Of a DNA stretch of 64,000 bases, positions 28,537 to 37,158 are shown piece by piece (the stretch's first letter is position 1; every line of letters begins with the position of its first letter). Source of the stretch: MWEI01 sp964600235 (lineage in GTDB: Bacteria; Desulfobacterota; Desulfomonilia; UBA1062); the NCBI GenBank assembly GCA_964600235.1, contig CAZRIV010000007.1, positions 120,759 through 184,758 on the forward strand. Direction: 5' to 3'. The notes below the pieces were generated by a model. The model saw only the letters and a program-made list of their open reading frames with translations, did no database searches and was not told the origin of the DNA. The translations under genes and the position numbers were made by a program.

Positions 28537-28552
28537 GGCAATATCCGGGCCA
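28537..28552 (-). promoter_or_regulatory. sigma-54-type promoter of the surface-protein gene
   Basis: Minus strand TGGCCC, five bases, TTGCC: TGGCCCGGATATTGCC. The invariant GG and GC are in the right register. It lies about 50 bases above the start codon. The -24 box has C for A at one position of TGGCAC. Confidence 0.6.
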
Positions 28553-29567
28553 TAATATAGTTATCGTTTTTTCAATGACATATCTTGAAGGCCTTAGGGT
28601 TTTGTTACAATATCGTACGCAGGCTTGGTAAATTTCGTAACCGGTTTGCTCAATGTCTCGTGTTCGGGTGTGGATTGCGCTTTTTATCCTGCTGTTTTCA
28701 TTGTTATTAATTTTAACATACATTCTTTCCAGAGGTATTATTAGGTCTCTATCAACCGCCCCTGTCTTTCTCTTTTCTCTCACCAGAATCGCCTTGCGAA
28801 TCTGCCCATATCTACTGAATCCCCTCCCGGAAGAAAGCCTTTCCAGGTGGATTATTCGTTATATTTGTTTAACTAACTGTTATTGCTCATATAATATAAT
28901 GGGGCTTATATTTCCATTCTGGCTTTTATCCTTTTTAACATTAATGCCTTATCATTAAAAATAGCCTCTGTGTGTCGGGTTGTTGCGCCGAAATATAAGC
29001 CGGTCGATCCCTGGCCTTGGAATACTTGACGGGCCCAAAGCAGGGCTAGAGAGAAACAGAGAACTGTTTAACACATTGATAATATAACATTAAGTAACAT
29101 TATGATAATAAGCAATATTTATATATATAAATATGGATATTGTTATTGGTCGCAACTTTTAATGTAATTAGAGTTGATATAATAAGAAGTTAGCGATGGT
29201 CGTTTGCCCTAGCAATATCAATGCCGACACATCGAGTTCCTGAAAGATATCTTTGTGTATCCTTGAGAAACGGTTCAACTCGATTGTAGGGAATACTGTT
29301 TCCCATGAATTAGTGACTCCTCGTAAATCTAGCCCTGTGAACAGGGTGACCGCGGTTCAAAAAGAATCCTTTTTATTTCGCCCCTGGCGCATTTTAACAG
29401 GAGGGTCAGTGTGATCGTATCACCTTGATGCGTAATGAGGCTCTCAGAGCAAAACCCGCAGGGCCATGGCCGGAGAAAGGGATGGCCTGAATGAGCATGG
29501 ATTAGTGATCTTTGGTTTTGAAAGTTCATGCAAGCTGAACATGCCCGGCGTTGCGGATTGAGCAGAG
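28553..29567. other. AT-rich region without a supportable gene
   Basis: About one kilobase, clearly richer in A and T than its surroundings, with many TATA-like tracts (for example around 29090-29140). A plus-strand frame of about 100 codons (28653-28958) is hydrophobic only because it is T-rich and overlaps the upstream region of the surface-protein gene. A short CCCTGT/ACAGGG hairpin lies near 29333-29346. It may hold regulatory DNA for the surface protein or degraded mobile DNA at the end of the cassette cluster. Confidence 0.4.
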
Positions 29568-29963
29568 TTACGCCACGGCAGTAGCTTCCAGCTCAACAAG
29601 CAACTCTGGAAATGCAAGGCGGGTTATCCCAAGAAGCGTCTCTGTCGGCTTAACGCCTGCAGAGGCAAGACGTTTTCCCAGTACATCGAAATTCTGGACC
29701 AGGGAATCAACATCCACCGTGTATATTGTCAGGCGAACAATATTGGCAAGCGTCATACCGGCTTCTTTGAGCACAGATTCAAGGTTGTCTAATGCCAGTG
29801 CAGTTTGAGCACGAATATCACCGGCATGTTGCGGGATACCATCTGCATTGATTGCTGTCTGGCCGGAACAGAACAGAATTCGCGGTTGTCCTTCGACGAG
29901 TTCTCCTTGGCTGAATCCATAATGAAGTGACCATGGCCAGGGGTTTATCGCAGTTCGTTTCAT
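29568..29963 (-). CDS. RidA/YjgF-family protein
   Basis: A 131-residue RidA-superfamily protein, a trimeric deaminase that clears reactive enamines/imines. Marks are a central GDIRAQTALALDNLESVLKEAGMTLANIVRLTIY and the late ETLLGITRLAFPELLVELEATAVA. The catalytic Arg of true RidA is normally in the RTTV/xCRxxV strand; here GITRLAFP has Arg in a similar place, so activity is plausible but the subgroup is uncertain. Its leader follows the R' box of an attC site, so it appears to be the last gene of a cassette cluster. AAAGGAG lies before the ATG. Confidence 0.85.
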   Translation of the reverse strand: MKRTAINPWPWSLHYGFSQGELVEGQPRILFCSGQTAINADGIPQHAGDIRAQTALALDNLESVLKEAGMTLANIVRLTIYTVDVDSLVQNFDVLGKRLASAGVKPTETLLGITRLAFPELLVELEATAVA

Positions 29964-29991
29964 AGTCGGCTCCTTTTATTGTTTTCTTGTC

Positions 29992-30051
29992 ACATAACGC
30001 TGGGCATCAGCCGCGCGAGGCAGCGCGTCGGCCTGCATGCCCTTGTTAGTC
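29992..30051 (-). repeat. attC site (cassette recombination site) after the HNH gene
   Basis: On the minus strand GACTAAC (R'', 30045-30051) and GTTATGT (R', 29992-29998) bracket an imperfect stem: GGGCAT, CAG, CCG, GCGC on one arm against GCGC, CGG, CTG, ATGCCC on the other, with a 6-base loop. The extra bases (G, G and AC) are all on the first arm, the one-sided bulge pattern typical of attC. The HNH stop codon TAA lies inside R''. Confidence 0.75.
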
Positions 30052-31080
30052 GGTAATGCTTTTTGGCAAAACGGGATACTCCGTATAGTTGATGAATCTC
30101 GGATTCCCGTTCTCGTCACAGACCCACCTGGGAATCTTCCCTGTCGAATGAAATAAGCTCTCAGCATCTTCGCCCAAATAGTGACTCAAATACTTGAGAT
30201 AGATCTCAATATCCCATCCCTCAAAATATGGCTTATGTGATAGACCGCCCAATGGCATTTGATGAACCTCATGTGTATTTCTTTGAAGGATTATGTGCTT
30301 CGGAGTTCGGGTTGCTAGCGTAGACCGATAAGCCACGATTGCACACAATTCGCGAAATTGAATCGGGTGTAAGTCAAGTCTTTTAATTCCGGAGAACTGT
30401 TCCTCCATTGACTGTTCTGCTCCTCCGTCTGCCAAGCATGCAATGAAGCCAGTTCTGCCTACCCTACATCCAACAAAAAGAGTATCTACATTGTCGCAGA
30501 AGTCCCACTCAAGGGCAGGCATAGGTAGTTTCTGCATTGTGAAGACGTGGACCGATGCAGGACAGAAATCAACACACTCAATTGTCTGCCGGACTTGCTG
30601 CAAGAAGAATCGATGCATTTTGTAACGGTCAAGTATTTCGGGAGTGACTATTGTTCCTTGAGATGGATCTGACCGATCCAATAGCAGAGTCAGCTCCTTG
30701 TAAAGAAGGCCGTACAGAATCTTCCCCAGCCATAGAAATAGGACCATCTTGCCCAATTGTTCGACTGATTGTCCACCATGATCAACAGTCTGAGAAAGGG
30801 AATCCTCTATCGGTTTAAGCCGATACTTGTTGCAGTCGTCACAACATGGAACGGTAAGATTCCTATAAGGCAAGCGAGTTCCATTAAGGAGAACAACATG
30901 TTGATCCCAGAGATTATACCTTCTTTGTGCCCAAGTAGGAACCACATGCTCTCGCGTGTAGTTTCCCGCCAGAAGACTTTTTCCACACAAGAAGCACTTG
31001 GCTGTGGGTGATGAGAAATCACCAATTTCATCAAGCAACTGCTCAAGTGTGTCGTTGTCTTCAGTTCCAATCGTTATCAT
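30046..31080 (-). CDS. HNH-type zinc nuclease, cassette-borne
   Basis: A 344-residue protein. Near the N-terminus is a CFLCG Cys pair (C29, C32), then REHVVPTW with the catalytic His (H45), and RNLTVPCCDDCNKY (N74, C79/C80, C83), which is a zinc-ribbon HNH endonuclease layout (CxxC...EHxxP...N...CxxCN). The remaining 250 residues are not recognised. The start at 31080 is chosen because it falls 11 bases after the attC R' box, as cassettes usually do; a longer frame reads back through the attC. Target and role (defence, toxin, genome maintenance) are unknown. Confidence 0.75.
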   Translation of the reverse strand: MITIGTEDNDTLEQLLDEIGDFSSPTAKCFLCGKSLLAGNYTREHVVPTWAQRRYNLWDQHVVLLNGTRLPYRNLTVPCCDDCNKYRLKPIEDSLSQTVDHGGQSVEQLGKMVLFLWLGKILYGLLYKELTLLLDRSDPSQGTIVTPEILDRYKMHRFFLQQVRQTIECVDFCPASVHVFTMQKLPMPALEWDFCDNVDTLFVGCRVGRTGFIACLADGGAEQSMEEQFSGIKRLDLHPIQFRELCAIVAYRSTLATRTPKHIILQRNTHEVHQMPLGGLSHKPYFEGWDIEIYLKYLSHYLGEDAESLFHSTGKIPRWVCDENGNPRFINYTEYPVLPKSITD

Positions 31081-31090
31081 AAGGCTCTCT

Positions 31091-31160
31091 GCCCAACGAC
31101 AGAGATCAGCTGCCCGGCGCTTGCGCTGGGTCAGCTGGATTGACTTGTTCTCTGTTCCTT
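31091..31160 (-). repeat. attC site (cassette recombination site) after the HEPN-like gene
   Basis: On the minus strand AAGGAAC (R'', 31154-31160) and the consensus GTTGGGC (R', 31091-31097) bracket a stem: ACAGAGA with TCTCTGT, CAGCTG with CAGCTG, CCC with GGG, GCGC with GCGC, with unpaired bases mainly on the first arm. R' fits GTTRRRY exactly; R'' is a poor match. The stop codon of the upstream gene (31106-31108) lies inside. Confidence 0.65.
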
Positions 31161-32005
31161 CTTCCGTATGCCTCACATTCTCCTATAAAAGGACAATTAG
31201 GGTTTTCATCCTTTTCGAACCATTTAAAAGAATCACATCTTCCACTGTTGAAATCCTTTGCTTCACTTGGACGTACCCATCTAGAATATACTCGGCCACC
31301 GAATATCCCGCACATTTGCCAGACTTCACGGTCTTCCAGTGTTCCATTCAGGCAATGAAATACCTTTCCCATAAACTGGTTAATTCCGGCCATCAAATTA
31401 TCGATATGTGAAAATATATCCTCTATTACGAATGCCTTAGTGTTTGTTCCCAATCCTCCGTGCATGTAAAAAACCTTTCCTGATTTGTCATCGAGATGGC
31501 AGGACCCGATATCCGAGTGTGTTAGTGCATCTCGCATTTTCCTGAAATCCGAATACCAGTGTGCGCATGCAAATGCGTCTCGAATTGGTGCTGGTAAAGT
31601 TTCTGCGACTTTTCCCTCTACGATTGCTTGGAAAAACTTACGAGTAGACTGCTTAACTCCTCGATGATCTCGATATATGAAAGTAACAATTTTCCTAGTG
31701 CAATCTATTGATGAGTATAATTCAAGCAATATACACTCGATGAGAGCAGATAATTCCTTCCCGCGTTGTGCAGGAGTATAGCCAGACTTCTCAAGTTGCT
31801 CCTTGTCTTCCTGGAGTTTGGTAATATGCTCACGGGCAACTTGTAGCAAAATATTAGCTTTGTGAAAGTGGTTTGCTGCGCCTGATAGAGCATACTGGAT
31901 ATCCGGTGTAAATGTATAGGTTCCACGGTGAAAATTCCTGAAAAGATCCAGCGTCCCCCACCTATCGGGTGCAAAAGATATAACTATGCAATTAGGAGTA
32001 CTCAT
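31106..32005 (-). CDS. uncharacterised cassette protein with a HEPN-like Rx4H motif
   Basis: A 299-residue protein of no recognised family. Residues 40-165 are helical, with ELYSSIDCTRK (about 95-105) and the later FRKMRDALTH, in which R158 and H163 give Rx4H, the pattern of HEPN RNases (two long helices, an acidic residue on the first and Rx4-6H on the second). The last 70 residues are cysteine-containing (QMCG, GRCDS, NPNCPFIGEC) and may bind zinc. Its stop codon is inside an attC site. HEPN assignment is inference from pattern and helical context and needs profile or structure comparison. Confidence 0.55.
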   Translation of the reverse strand: MSTPNCIVISFAPDRWGTLDLFRNFHRGTYTFTPDIQYALSGAANHFHKANILLQVAREHITKLQEDKEQLEKSGYTPAQRGKELSALIECILLELYSSIDCTRKIVTFIYRDHRGVKQSTRKFFQAIVEGKVAETLPAPIRDAFACAHWYSDFRKMRDALTHSDIGSCHLDDKSGKVFYMHGGLGTNTKAFVIEDIFSHIDNLMAGINQFMGKVFHCLNGTLEDREVWQMCGIFGGRVYSRWVRPSEAKDFNSGRCDSFKWFEKDENPNCPFIGECEAYGRRNREQVNPADPAQAPGS

Positions 32006-32246
32006 ACTATGTCAGCGAACAATAACTATCCCGCACTTCTGCCTCGGATAATTAATTAACCGACGCACAATTGCAGTATATAACGATATTCGCTGCAAAA
32101 CATTCCCCTGTTAAAACCGACTAATTGAAGTATTGACCATAGCTTAATTAAACCTGTTTATTCAATATGATATCTCAATCCCTTGTTCCCATTTAATACG
32201 GTCGCTCGTAACCAGGCAGCACTAATAAATCACTACTATGGTTATC

Positions 32247-32272
32247 CGCCCGACCCCTGCCGGGGTCGGGCG
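32247..32272. terminator. strong GC hairpin after gyrA
   Basis: A perfect 11-bp stem, CGCCCGACCCC (32247-32257) with GGGGTCGGGCG (32262-32272), and a 4-base loop. It lies 40 bases after the gyrA stop on the minus strand. It has no T-run, so it may act as a transcript-end stabiliser or a weak terminator, and it marks the edge of the cassette cluster. Confidence 0.6.
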
Positions 32273-32311
32273 TTCATATCAGGTAATCTCGTAGGTGGGT
32301 ATGTAAACCGC

Positions 32312-34738
32312 TTAATCCGCGTCTTCTTCGCTGACGTACTTCGTGAAATCAACGATCTTCTCGTCTTCCTTCATCCTTATGGCGCGCACGCCCTGGGCAG
32401 AGCGCGTCCGCGTTGTCCTGATCTGGGAGACAGGCATGCGGATGATCTGGCCCGAGGTGGAGATGATCATGAGCTCGTCCGTGTCCTTCACCACCCTCAC
32501 GCCCACCAGGTCGCCCGTCTTCTTGGTGCTGTGCATGGTGTACACACCCTTGCCCGCACGGTGCTGCACCGGGTACTTGCTCACTGCCGTCTTCTTCCCG
32601 AATCCATATTCGGTCAGGTTTATCACCATGTCTGTGTCGCCCGTGATCACGTCCATGCCCACCACGGCGTCGCCCTCGTCGAGCTTGATGGCCCGGACGC
32701 CCTGGGCCTGGCGGCCCATGACCCGCACCTGATCGGCCGGGAAGATGATGGCCTTGCCCGCCCTTGACGCCACGATGATGCGGGTGCTTCCCGTGGTCAG
32801 CCGCGCCGAAATCACCTCGTCGCCCGGCTCTAGCGTGCAGGCGATGATGCCGGTTCGCATGATGTTGCTGAAGCTCCTGAGCTCCACCCGTTTGATATTG
32901 GCCATGGCCGTCACCATGGCGACCTCGGCCTCCATGTTGATGTCCGTGGTCACTAAGATGGCGCAGATGCGCTCGTCCTTCTGTATGGGCCTGACGTTCA
33001 CGATGGGCACGCCCTTGAGCGCCCGGTCGCGCTCGGGGATCTCGTAGACCTTGGTATGGTAGACCCGGCCCTTGTTGGTGAAGTAGAGGATGGAGGTGTG
33101 GTTTGTGGCCACGAAGATGTGCTCGATAAAGTCGTTCTCGCCGGTCAATGCGCCCTTCACTCCCACTCCGCCGCGCTTCTGGGTCCGGTATTTGTCCAGC
33201 TCGGTGCGCTTCACATAGCCCTTCCTCGTGATGGTGACCACCATCTTTTCGTCCGCTATGAGGTCTTCCATGTTGAATTCGCCGATCTCTCCCTTCAGGA
33301 TCAGGGTTCGCCTGGCGTCCGCATAGTCGGCCTTCACCTCTTCCAGCTCTTTCCGGATGACCTTGAGCAGCTCATTGCGGTCGGAAAGGATGAGCTCGAG
33401 CCGCGCGATCTCTTTGGTGAGCGCCGCATGCTCGTCGGCGAGCTTGTCGCGCTCGAGGCCCGTGAGCCTCTGGAGGCGCATGTCCAGGATGGCCTGGGCC
33501 TGGATCTCTGAGAAGCCGAAGCGCTCCATCAGGTTTACCTTCGCCTCCGGCGGGCTGGCCGATGCCTTGATGAGGGCGACGATCTCGTCGATGTGCTCCA
33601 GGGCCTTCAGGAGTCCGTCCAGGATGTGGATGCGGTCCTTGGCCTTGGCCAGGTCGAAGAGGCACCTCCTGGTGACCACCTCCTCGCGGAAATCGAGGAA
33701 GGCCTGAAGCATCTGCAACAGGCCCATGGTGGCGGGCCTGTTGTTGTGTATGGCGAGCAGGTTCATGGAGAACGAGGTCTGGAGCATGGTGAGCTTGTAG
33801 AGCTGGTTCTCGATGACCTCCAGCGGCGCACCCTTCTTCAGCTCTATGACCACGCGCATGCCGTCCTTGTCCGACTCGTCGCGGATGTTGGCGATGCCGT
33901 CTATCTTCTTTTCCTGGGCCAGGAGCGCGATGCGCGTGACCAGGTCGGCCTTGTTCACGGTGAAGGGGATCTCGGAGATGACGAGCTTCTCCCGGTTCTG
34001 CTCCTCCTCCCGTTCCACCTTGCCGCGGACAACGATGATGCCCCTGCCGGTGCGGTAGGCCTTTTCTATCTCTCCCTCGGAGATGATGATGCCGCCGGTG
34101 GGAAAATCGGGACCGGGGATGATCTTCATGGCCTCGGGCAGGGTAAGATCCGGCTTGTCCACCAGGGCGATGAGCGCGCTCATCAGCTCGGAGGCATTGT
34201 GCGGAGGGATGCTGGTGGCCATTCCCACGGCAATACCGCTCGACCCGTTCAGAAGCAGACCCGGTATCCTCGTGGGCAGCACATCGGGTTCCTGCAGGGT
34301 TTCGTCGTAGTTGGGGTGGAATCCCACGGTATTCTTTTCCAGGTCGGCAAGCATCTCCTCGGCTATGCGCGACATCCGGATCTCGGTATACCTCATGGCA
34401 GCGGCCGGGTCGCCGTCCACGCTTCCGAAATTGCCCTGGCCGTCCACCAGGGGATATCTCATGGAAAAAGACTGGGCCATGCGCACGATGGCGTCATAGA
34501 CAGACTGATCGCCATGGGGGTGGTACTTACCAATGACATCACCCACGATGCGGGCTGACTTCTTGTAGGCCTTGGTATGAGTATTACCAAGGTCCTGCAT
34601 GGCAAACAGGATCCTTCTGTGCACGGGTTTGAGGCCGTCGCGCACATCAGGGATGGCGCGACCGATGATAACGCTCATGGAATAGTCCAGGTACGAGCGC
34701 CTCATCTCCTGGTCTATGGCAACTGTGTTCGTACTCAT
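32312..34738 (-). CDS. gyrA: DNA gyrase subunit A
   Basis: A full-length 808-residue gyrase A, the cleavage-reunion subunit that introduces negative supercoils with GyrB. Catalytic Tyr is in AAAMRYTE, and the gyrase box is QAQGVRA (VMGRQAQGVRAIK) in the C-terminal beta-pinwheel, which marks GyrA rather than ParC. In the quinolone-determining region the sequence is HPHGDQSVYD; the E. coli HPHGDSAVYD Ser83 position is Gln (Q78 here) and Ala84 is Ser. It is the last gene of the gyrB-gyrA pair, starting 27 bases after the gyrB stop. Confidence 0.97.
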   Translation of the reverse strand: MSTNTVAIDQEMRRSYLDYSMSVIIGRAIPDVRDGLKPVHRRILFAMQDLGNTHTKAYKKSARIVGDVIGKYHPHGDQSVYDAIVRMAQSFSMRYPLVDGQGNFGSVDGDPAAAMRYTEIRMSRIAEEMLADLEKNTVGFHPNYDETLQEPDVLPTRIPGLLLNGSSGIAVGMATSIPPHNASELMSALIALVDKPDLTLPEAMKIIPGPDFPTGGIIISEGEIEKAYRTGRGIIVVRGKVEREEEQNREKLVISEIPFTVNKADLVTRIALLAQEKKIDGIANIRDESDKDGMRVVIELKKGAPLEVIENQLYKLTMLQTSFSMNLLAIHNNRPATMGLLQMLQAFLDFREEVVTRRCLFDLAKAKDRIHILDGLLKALEHIDEIVALIKASASPPEAKVNLMERFGFSEIQAQAILDMRLQRLTGLERDKLADEHAALTKEIARLELILSDRNELLKVIRKELEEVKADYADARRTLILKGEIGEFNMEDLIADEKMVVTITRKGYVKRTELDKYRTQKRGGVGVKGALTGENDFIEHIFVATNHTSILYFTNKGRVYHTKVYEIPERDRALKGVPIVNVRPIQKDERICAILVTTDINMEAEVAMVTAMANIKRVELRSFSNIMRTGIIACTLEPGDEVISARLTTGSTRIIVASRAGKAIIFPADQVRVMGRQAQGVRAIKLDEGDAVVGMDVITGDTDMVINLTEYGFGKKTAVSKYPVQHRAGKGVYTMHSTKKTGDLVGVRVVKDTDELMIISTSGQIIRMPVSQIRTTRTRSAQGVRAIRMKEDEKIVDFTKYVSEEDAD

Positions 34739-34765
34739 GCAAACTCCTCTTTCTTAGGTGGAAAA

Positions 34766-37135
34766 CTAGATATCAAGATTGGATACCTTCAGTGCATTCT
34801 TTTCGATGAACTCCCTCCTGGGCTCCACCTCGTCGCCCATGAGGGTGGAGAAGATCTGGTCGGTCTCCAGGGCGTCGTCGATGGTTACCTGGAGCATGGT
34901 CCGCCTCGCCGGGTCCATGGTGGTCTCCCAGAGCTGTTCCGGGTTCATCTCCCCCAGGCCCTTATATCGCTGGATGGCGTAACCCTTCTTGGATTCATCA
35001 AAGATCTTCTGGGCCGCCTCTCTGAGGTTCGTCACCTCATGAACCGTATCGCCCTTGATGACCTTGAAGGGCGGCTTGCCGATCTTCTGGAGTTGGTTGT
35101 GGATCTTCTGGAGCTCCTCGAAGCCCTTGGATTCTATGTAGCGCCTGTCAACAGGGGTCGCCTTGCGTATTCCGTTCTTGATGGAATAGAACACGATGTG
35201 GTCTTCAAAGATTTCGCAGCTCACCGGGCCGATATGCGGGAACCATTCGCTGATTATATGGAGGATTTCGTCCCTGATCCGGGCCGGGTCGAAATTCGAG
35301 GCAATGAGTTCTTCGCTCACATACGAGACGGACTGGACGATCCTGTCATCCATCTGCCTCTGCTCATAGTTCACGAGGATATTCTGCCTGCGGGTGATGA
35401 GCTTCAGATACCGGGCAAGCTCTGTGCCCGTGATCTCCACAGCGCCTTTCAGGATGATGTCCTTGGTGATGCCCTTCACGAGAAAGTCATCGAGCACCTC
35501 TTCGTTCAGGACATAGTTCACCTTCTTGCCCTTGGCGAGCTTGAACAGGGGAGGCTGCGCGATATAGAGATGCCCCCGTTCGATGATCTCGGGCATCTGC
35601 CGGTAGAAAAAGGTCAACAGAAGGGTCCTGATATGGGCTCCGTCCACGTCGGCGTCCGTCATGATCACAATGGAGTGGTACCTGAGCTTGGACACATCAA
35701 AGCTTTCGGTGCCTATGCCGGTGCCCAGGGCGGTCACCAGGTTCTTGATCTCCTGGCTGGACAGCATCTTGTCTATCCTGGCCTTTTCCACGTTCAGGAT
35801 CTTTCCCCTCAGCGGCAGGATGGCCTGATTCTTCCGGTCTCTCCCCTGCTTGGCGCTCCCGCCGGCGGAGTCGCCCTCCACGAGGTAGAGCTCGCAGAGC
35901 GCCGGGTCCCTCTCCTGGCAGTCGGCGAGCTTTCCGGGCAGCAGGGTGCTCTCCATGGCGGTCTTTCGCCTGGTGAGCTCCCGTGCATGGCGGGCGGCCT
36001 CCCTGGCCTGGGCGCTGTCCAGGATCTTCTTCACAATGGCCGCGGCCTCAGTCGGGTTCTCGTTCAGATAGGCCCCCACGGCCTCGTTGGTGATGCTCTC
36101 GGTCAGTCCCTGGATCTCCGAGTTTCCGAGTTTGCCCTTGGTCTGTCCCTCGAACTGGGGCTGGGGGAGGAGAACGCTCACAACGGCGCACAACCCTTCG
36201 CGGGTGTCATCTCCCTGGATGGCTATCTTGGCATTCTTGAGCATTCCCTTGTCTTTTGCATACGCGTTGATGGTGCGCGTCAGGGCCTTGCGGAAGCCAA
36301 TGGCATGCGTCCCTCCGTCGTGGGTGTTGATGTTGTTCGCAAAGGAAAACAGGCTCTCGGAGTAGGAGGTGTTGTACTGCAGCACGCACTCCACCACCAC
36401 ATCGCCTTTATTCTTCTTGAAGTAAATGGGCTGGTGAATGGGTTTTTTCTTGGCGTTCAGAAAGTTCATGAAGTCGAGGAGTCCGTCTTTGTAGAAATAG
36501 GTAACAACGGTTTCCGCCCGTTCGTCCTCAAGCTCTATCCTGAGACCCCTGTTGAGAAAAGCCACTTCGCGTAGCCTGTTGGAAAGGATGTCGAACTCGA
36601 AGGTGGTGGTCTCGAAAATGTCGGCATCTGGCTTGAAGTGTACCGTGGTGCCCCTCTTGTCTGTCGGCTCAAGTTTCTTCAAGGGGCTTACGGGTACTCC
36701 CCTTTCATATTTCTGACAAAACCGGCTTCCTTCGCGGAAGATGTCTATTTCCAGGGATTCGGACAGGGCATTCACTACCGAAACGCCCACCCCGTGGAGT
36801 CCTCCTGACACCTTGTAGATGGAGTTATCGAATTTGCCTCCTGCGTGAAGCGTTGTCAGGACAACCTCTACGGCCGATTTTCCGGTCTCCTTGTGTATAT
36901 CCACCGGAACGCCCCTTCCATTGTCCATAACCGTGATGCTCTCGTCCATGTGGATGATGACCTTTATCGTGTTGCAGAATCCTGCTATGGCTTCATCCAC
37001 GCTGTTGTCCACCACCTCGAAGACCAGGTGGTGAAGCCCCTGGCTCGACGTAGAACCTATATACATGGCCGGCCTCAGCCTTACTGCCTCGAAATCGCCG
37101 AGTACCTTGATATCATTTGCTGTATACTCTTGCAT
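34766..37135 (-). CDS. gyrB: DNA gyrase subunit B
   Basis: A 789-residue GyrB, the ATPase subunit. GHKL ATP site: EVVDNSVDEA, DNGRGVP and GLHGVGVSVVNALS. Toprim domain: LVEGDSAGGSAKQGRDRKNQAILPLRGKILNVEKAR and DADVDGAHIRTLLL. C-terminal QRYKGLGEMNPEQLWETTM. The ATG at 37135 is chosen because AGGAAGGAAC precedes it and it gives the family N-terminus MQEYTANDIKVL. It sits between dnaN and gyrA, the usual order near the chromosome origin. Confidence 0.97.
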   Translation of the reverse strand: MQEYTANDIKVLGDFEAVRLRPAMYIGSTSSQGLHHLVFEVVDNSVDEAIAGFCNTIKVIIHMDESITVMDNGRGVPVDIHKETGKSAVEVVLTTLHAGGKFDNSIYKVSGGLHGVGVSVVNALSESLEIDIFREGSRFCQKYERGVPVSPLKKLEPTDKRGTTVHFKPDADIFETTTFEFDILSNRLREVAFLNRGLRIELEDERAETVVTYFYKDGLLDFMNFLNAKKKPIHQPIYFKKNKGDVVVECVLQYNTSYSESLFSFANNINTHDGGTHAIGFRKALTRTINAYAKDKGMLKNAKIAIQGDDTREGLCAVVSVLLPQPQFEGQTKGKLGNSEIQGLTESITNEAVGAYLNENPTEAAAIVKKILDSAQAREAARHARELTRRKTAMESTLLPGKLADCQERDPALCELYLVEGDSAGGSAKQGRDRKNQAILPLRGKILNVEKARIDKMLSSQEIKNLVTALGTGIGTESFDVSKLRYHSIVIMTDADVDGAHIRTLLLTFFYRQMPEIIERGHLYIAQPPLFKLAKGKKVNYVLNEEVLDDFLVKGITKDIILKGAVEITGTELARYLKLITRRQNILVNYEQRQMDDRIVQSVSYVSEELIASNFDPARIRDEILHIISEWFPHIGPVSCEIFEDHIVFYSIKNGIRKATPVDRRYIESKGFEELQKIHNQLQKIGKPPFKVIKGDTVHEVTNLREAAQKIFDESKKGYAIQRYKGLGEMNPEQLWETTMDPARRTMLQVTIDDALETDQIFSTLMGDEVEPRREFIEKNALKVSNLDI

Positions 37136-37158
37136 GTTCCTTCCTCTTGCGCGTCTAT

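Larger units (their letters stand above)
29568..32010 (-). mobile_element. integron-type gene cassette cluster without integrase (CALIN-like)
   Basis: Three genes on the minus strand (HEPN-like 31106-32005, HNH 30046-31080, RidA 29568-29963) are separated by two attC-type sites (31091-31160 and 29992-30051). Each of the first two stop codons lies within the following attC, and the next start codon lies 11 or 29 bases after the R' box, the normal layout of integron cassettes. The cluster is AT-richer than the flanking genes. No integrase or attI is visible. The left end after RidA shows no clear third attC. The right edge abuts the gyrA 3' hairpin. Identification is by eye and rests on both sites together. 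Confidence 0.65.

Noticed and set aside
28560..28700. Possible cyclic-di-GMP riboswitch before the surface-protein gene (GAGCAAACC on the minus strand)
   Set aside because: Only a partial GCAAACC element is present; the conserved core and second stem are missing.
28653..28958. Hydrophobic 101-codon frame on the plus strand
   Set aside because: It overlaps the upstream region of the surface-protein gene; its composition is explained by T-rich DNA, with no ribosome site and no family.
29480..29567. Third attC site after the RidA gene
   Set aside because: GCGTAAC lies at the RidA stop, but no GTTRRRY partner or folded stem follows within a normal distance.
32006..32246. attI site or integrase remnant beside gyrA
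   Set aside because: A GTTATTG box precedes the first cassette gene, but no integrase frame and no recognisable attI repeats are present.
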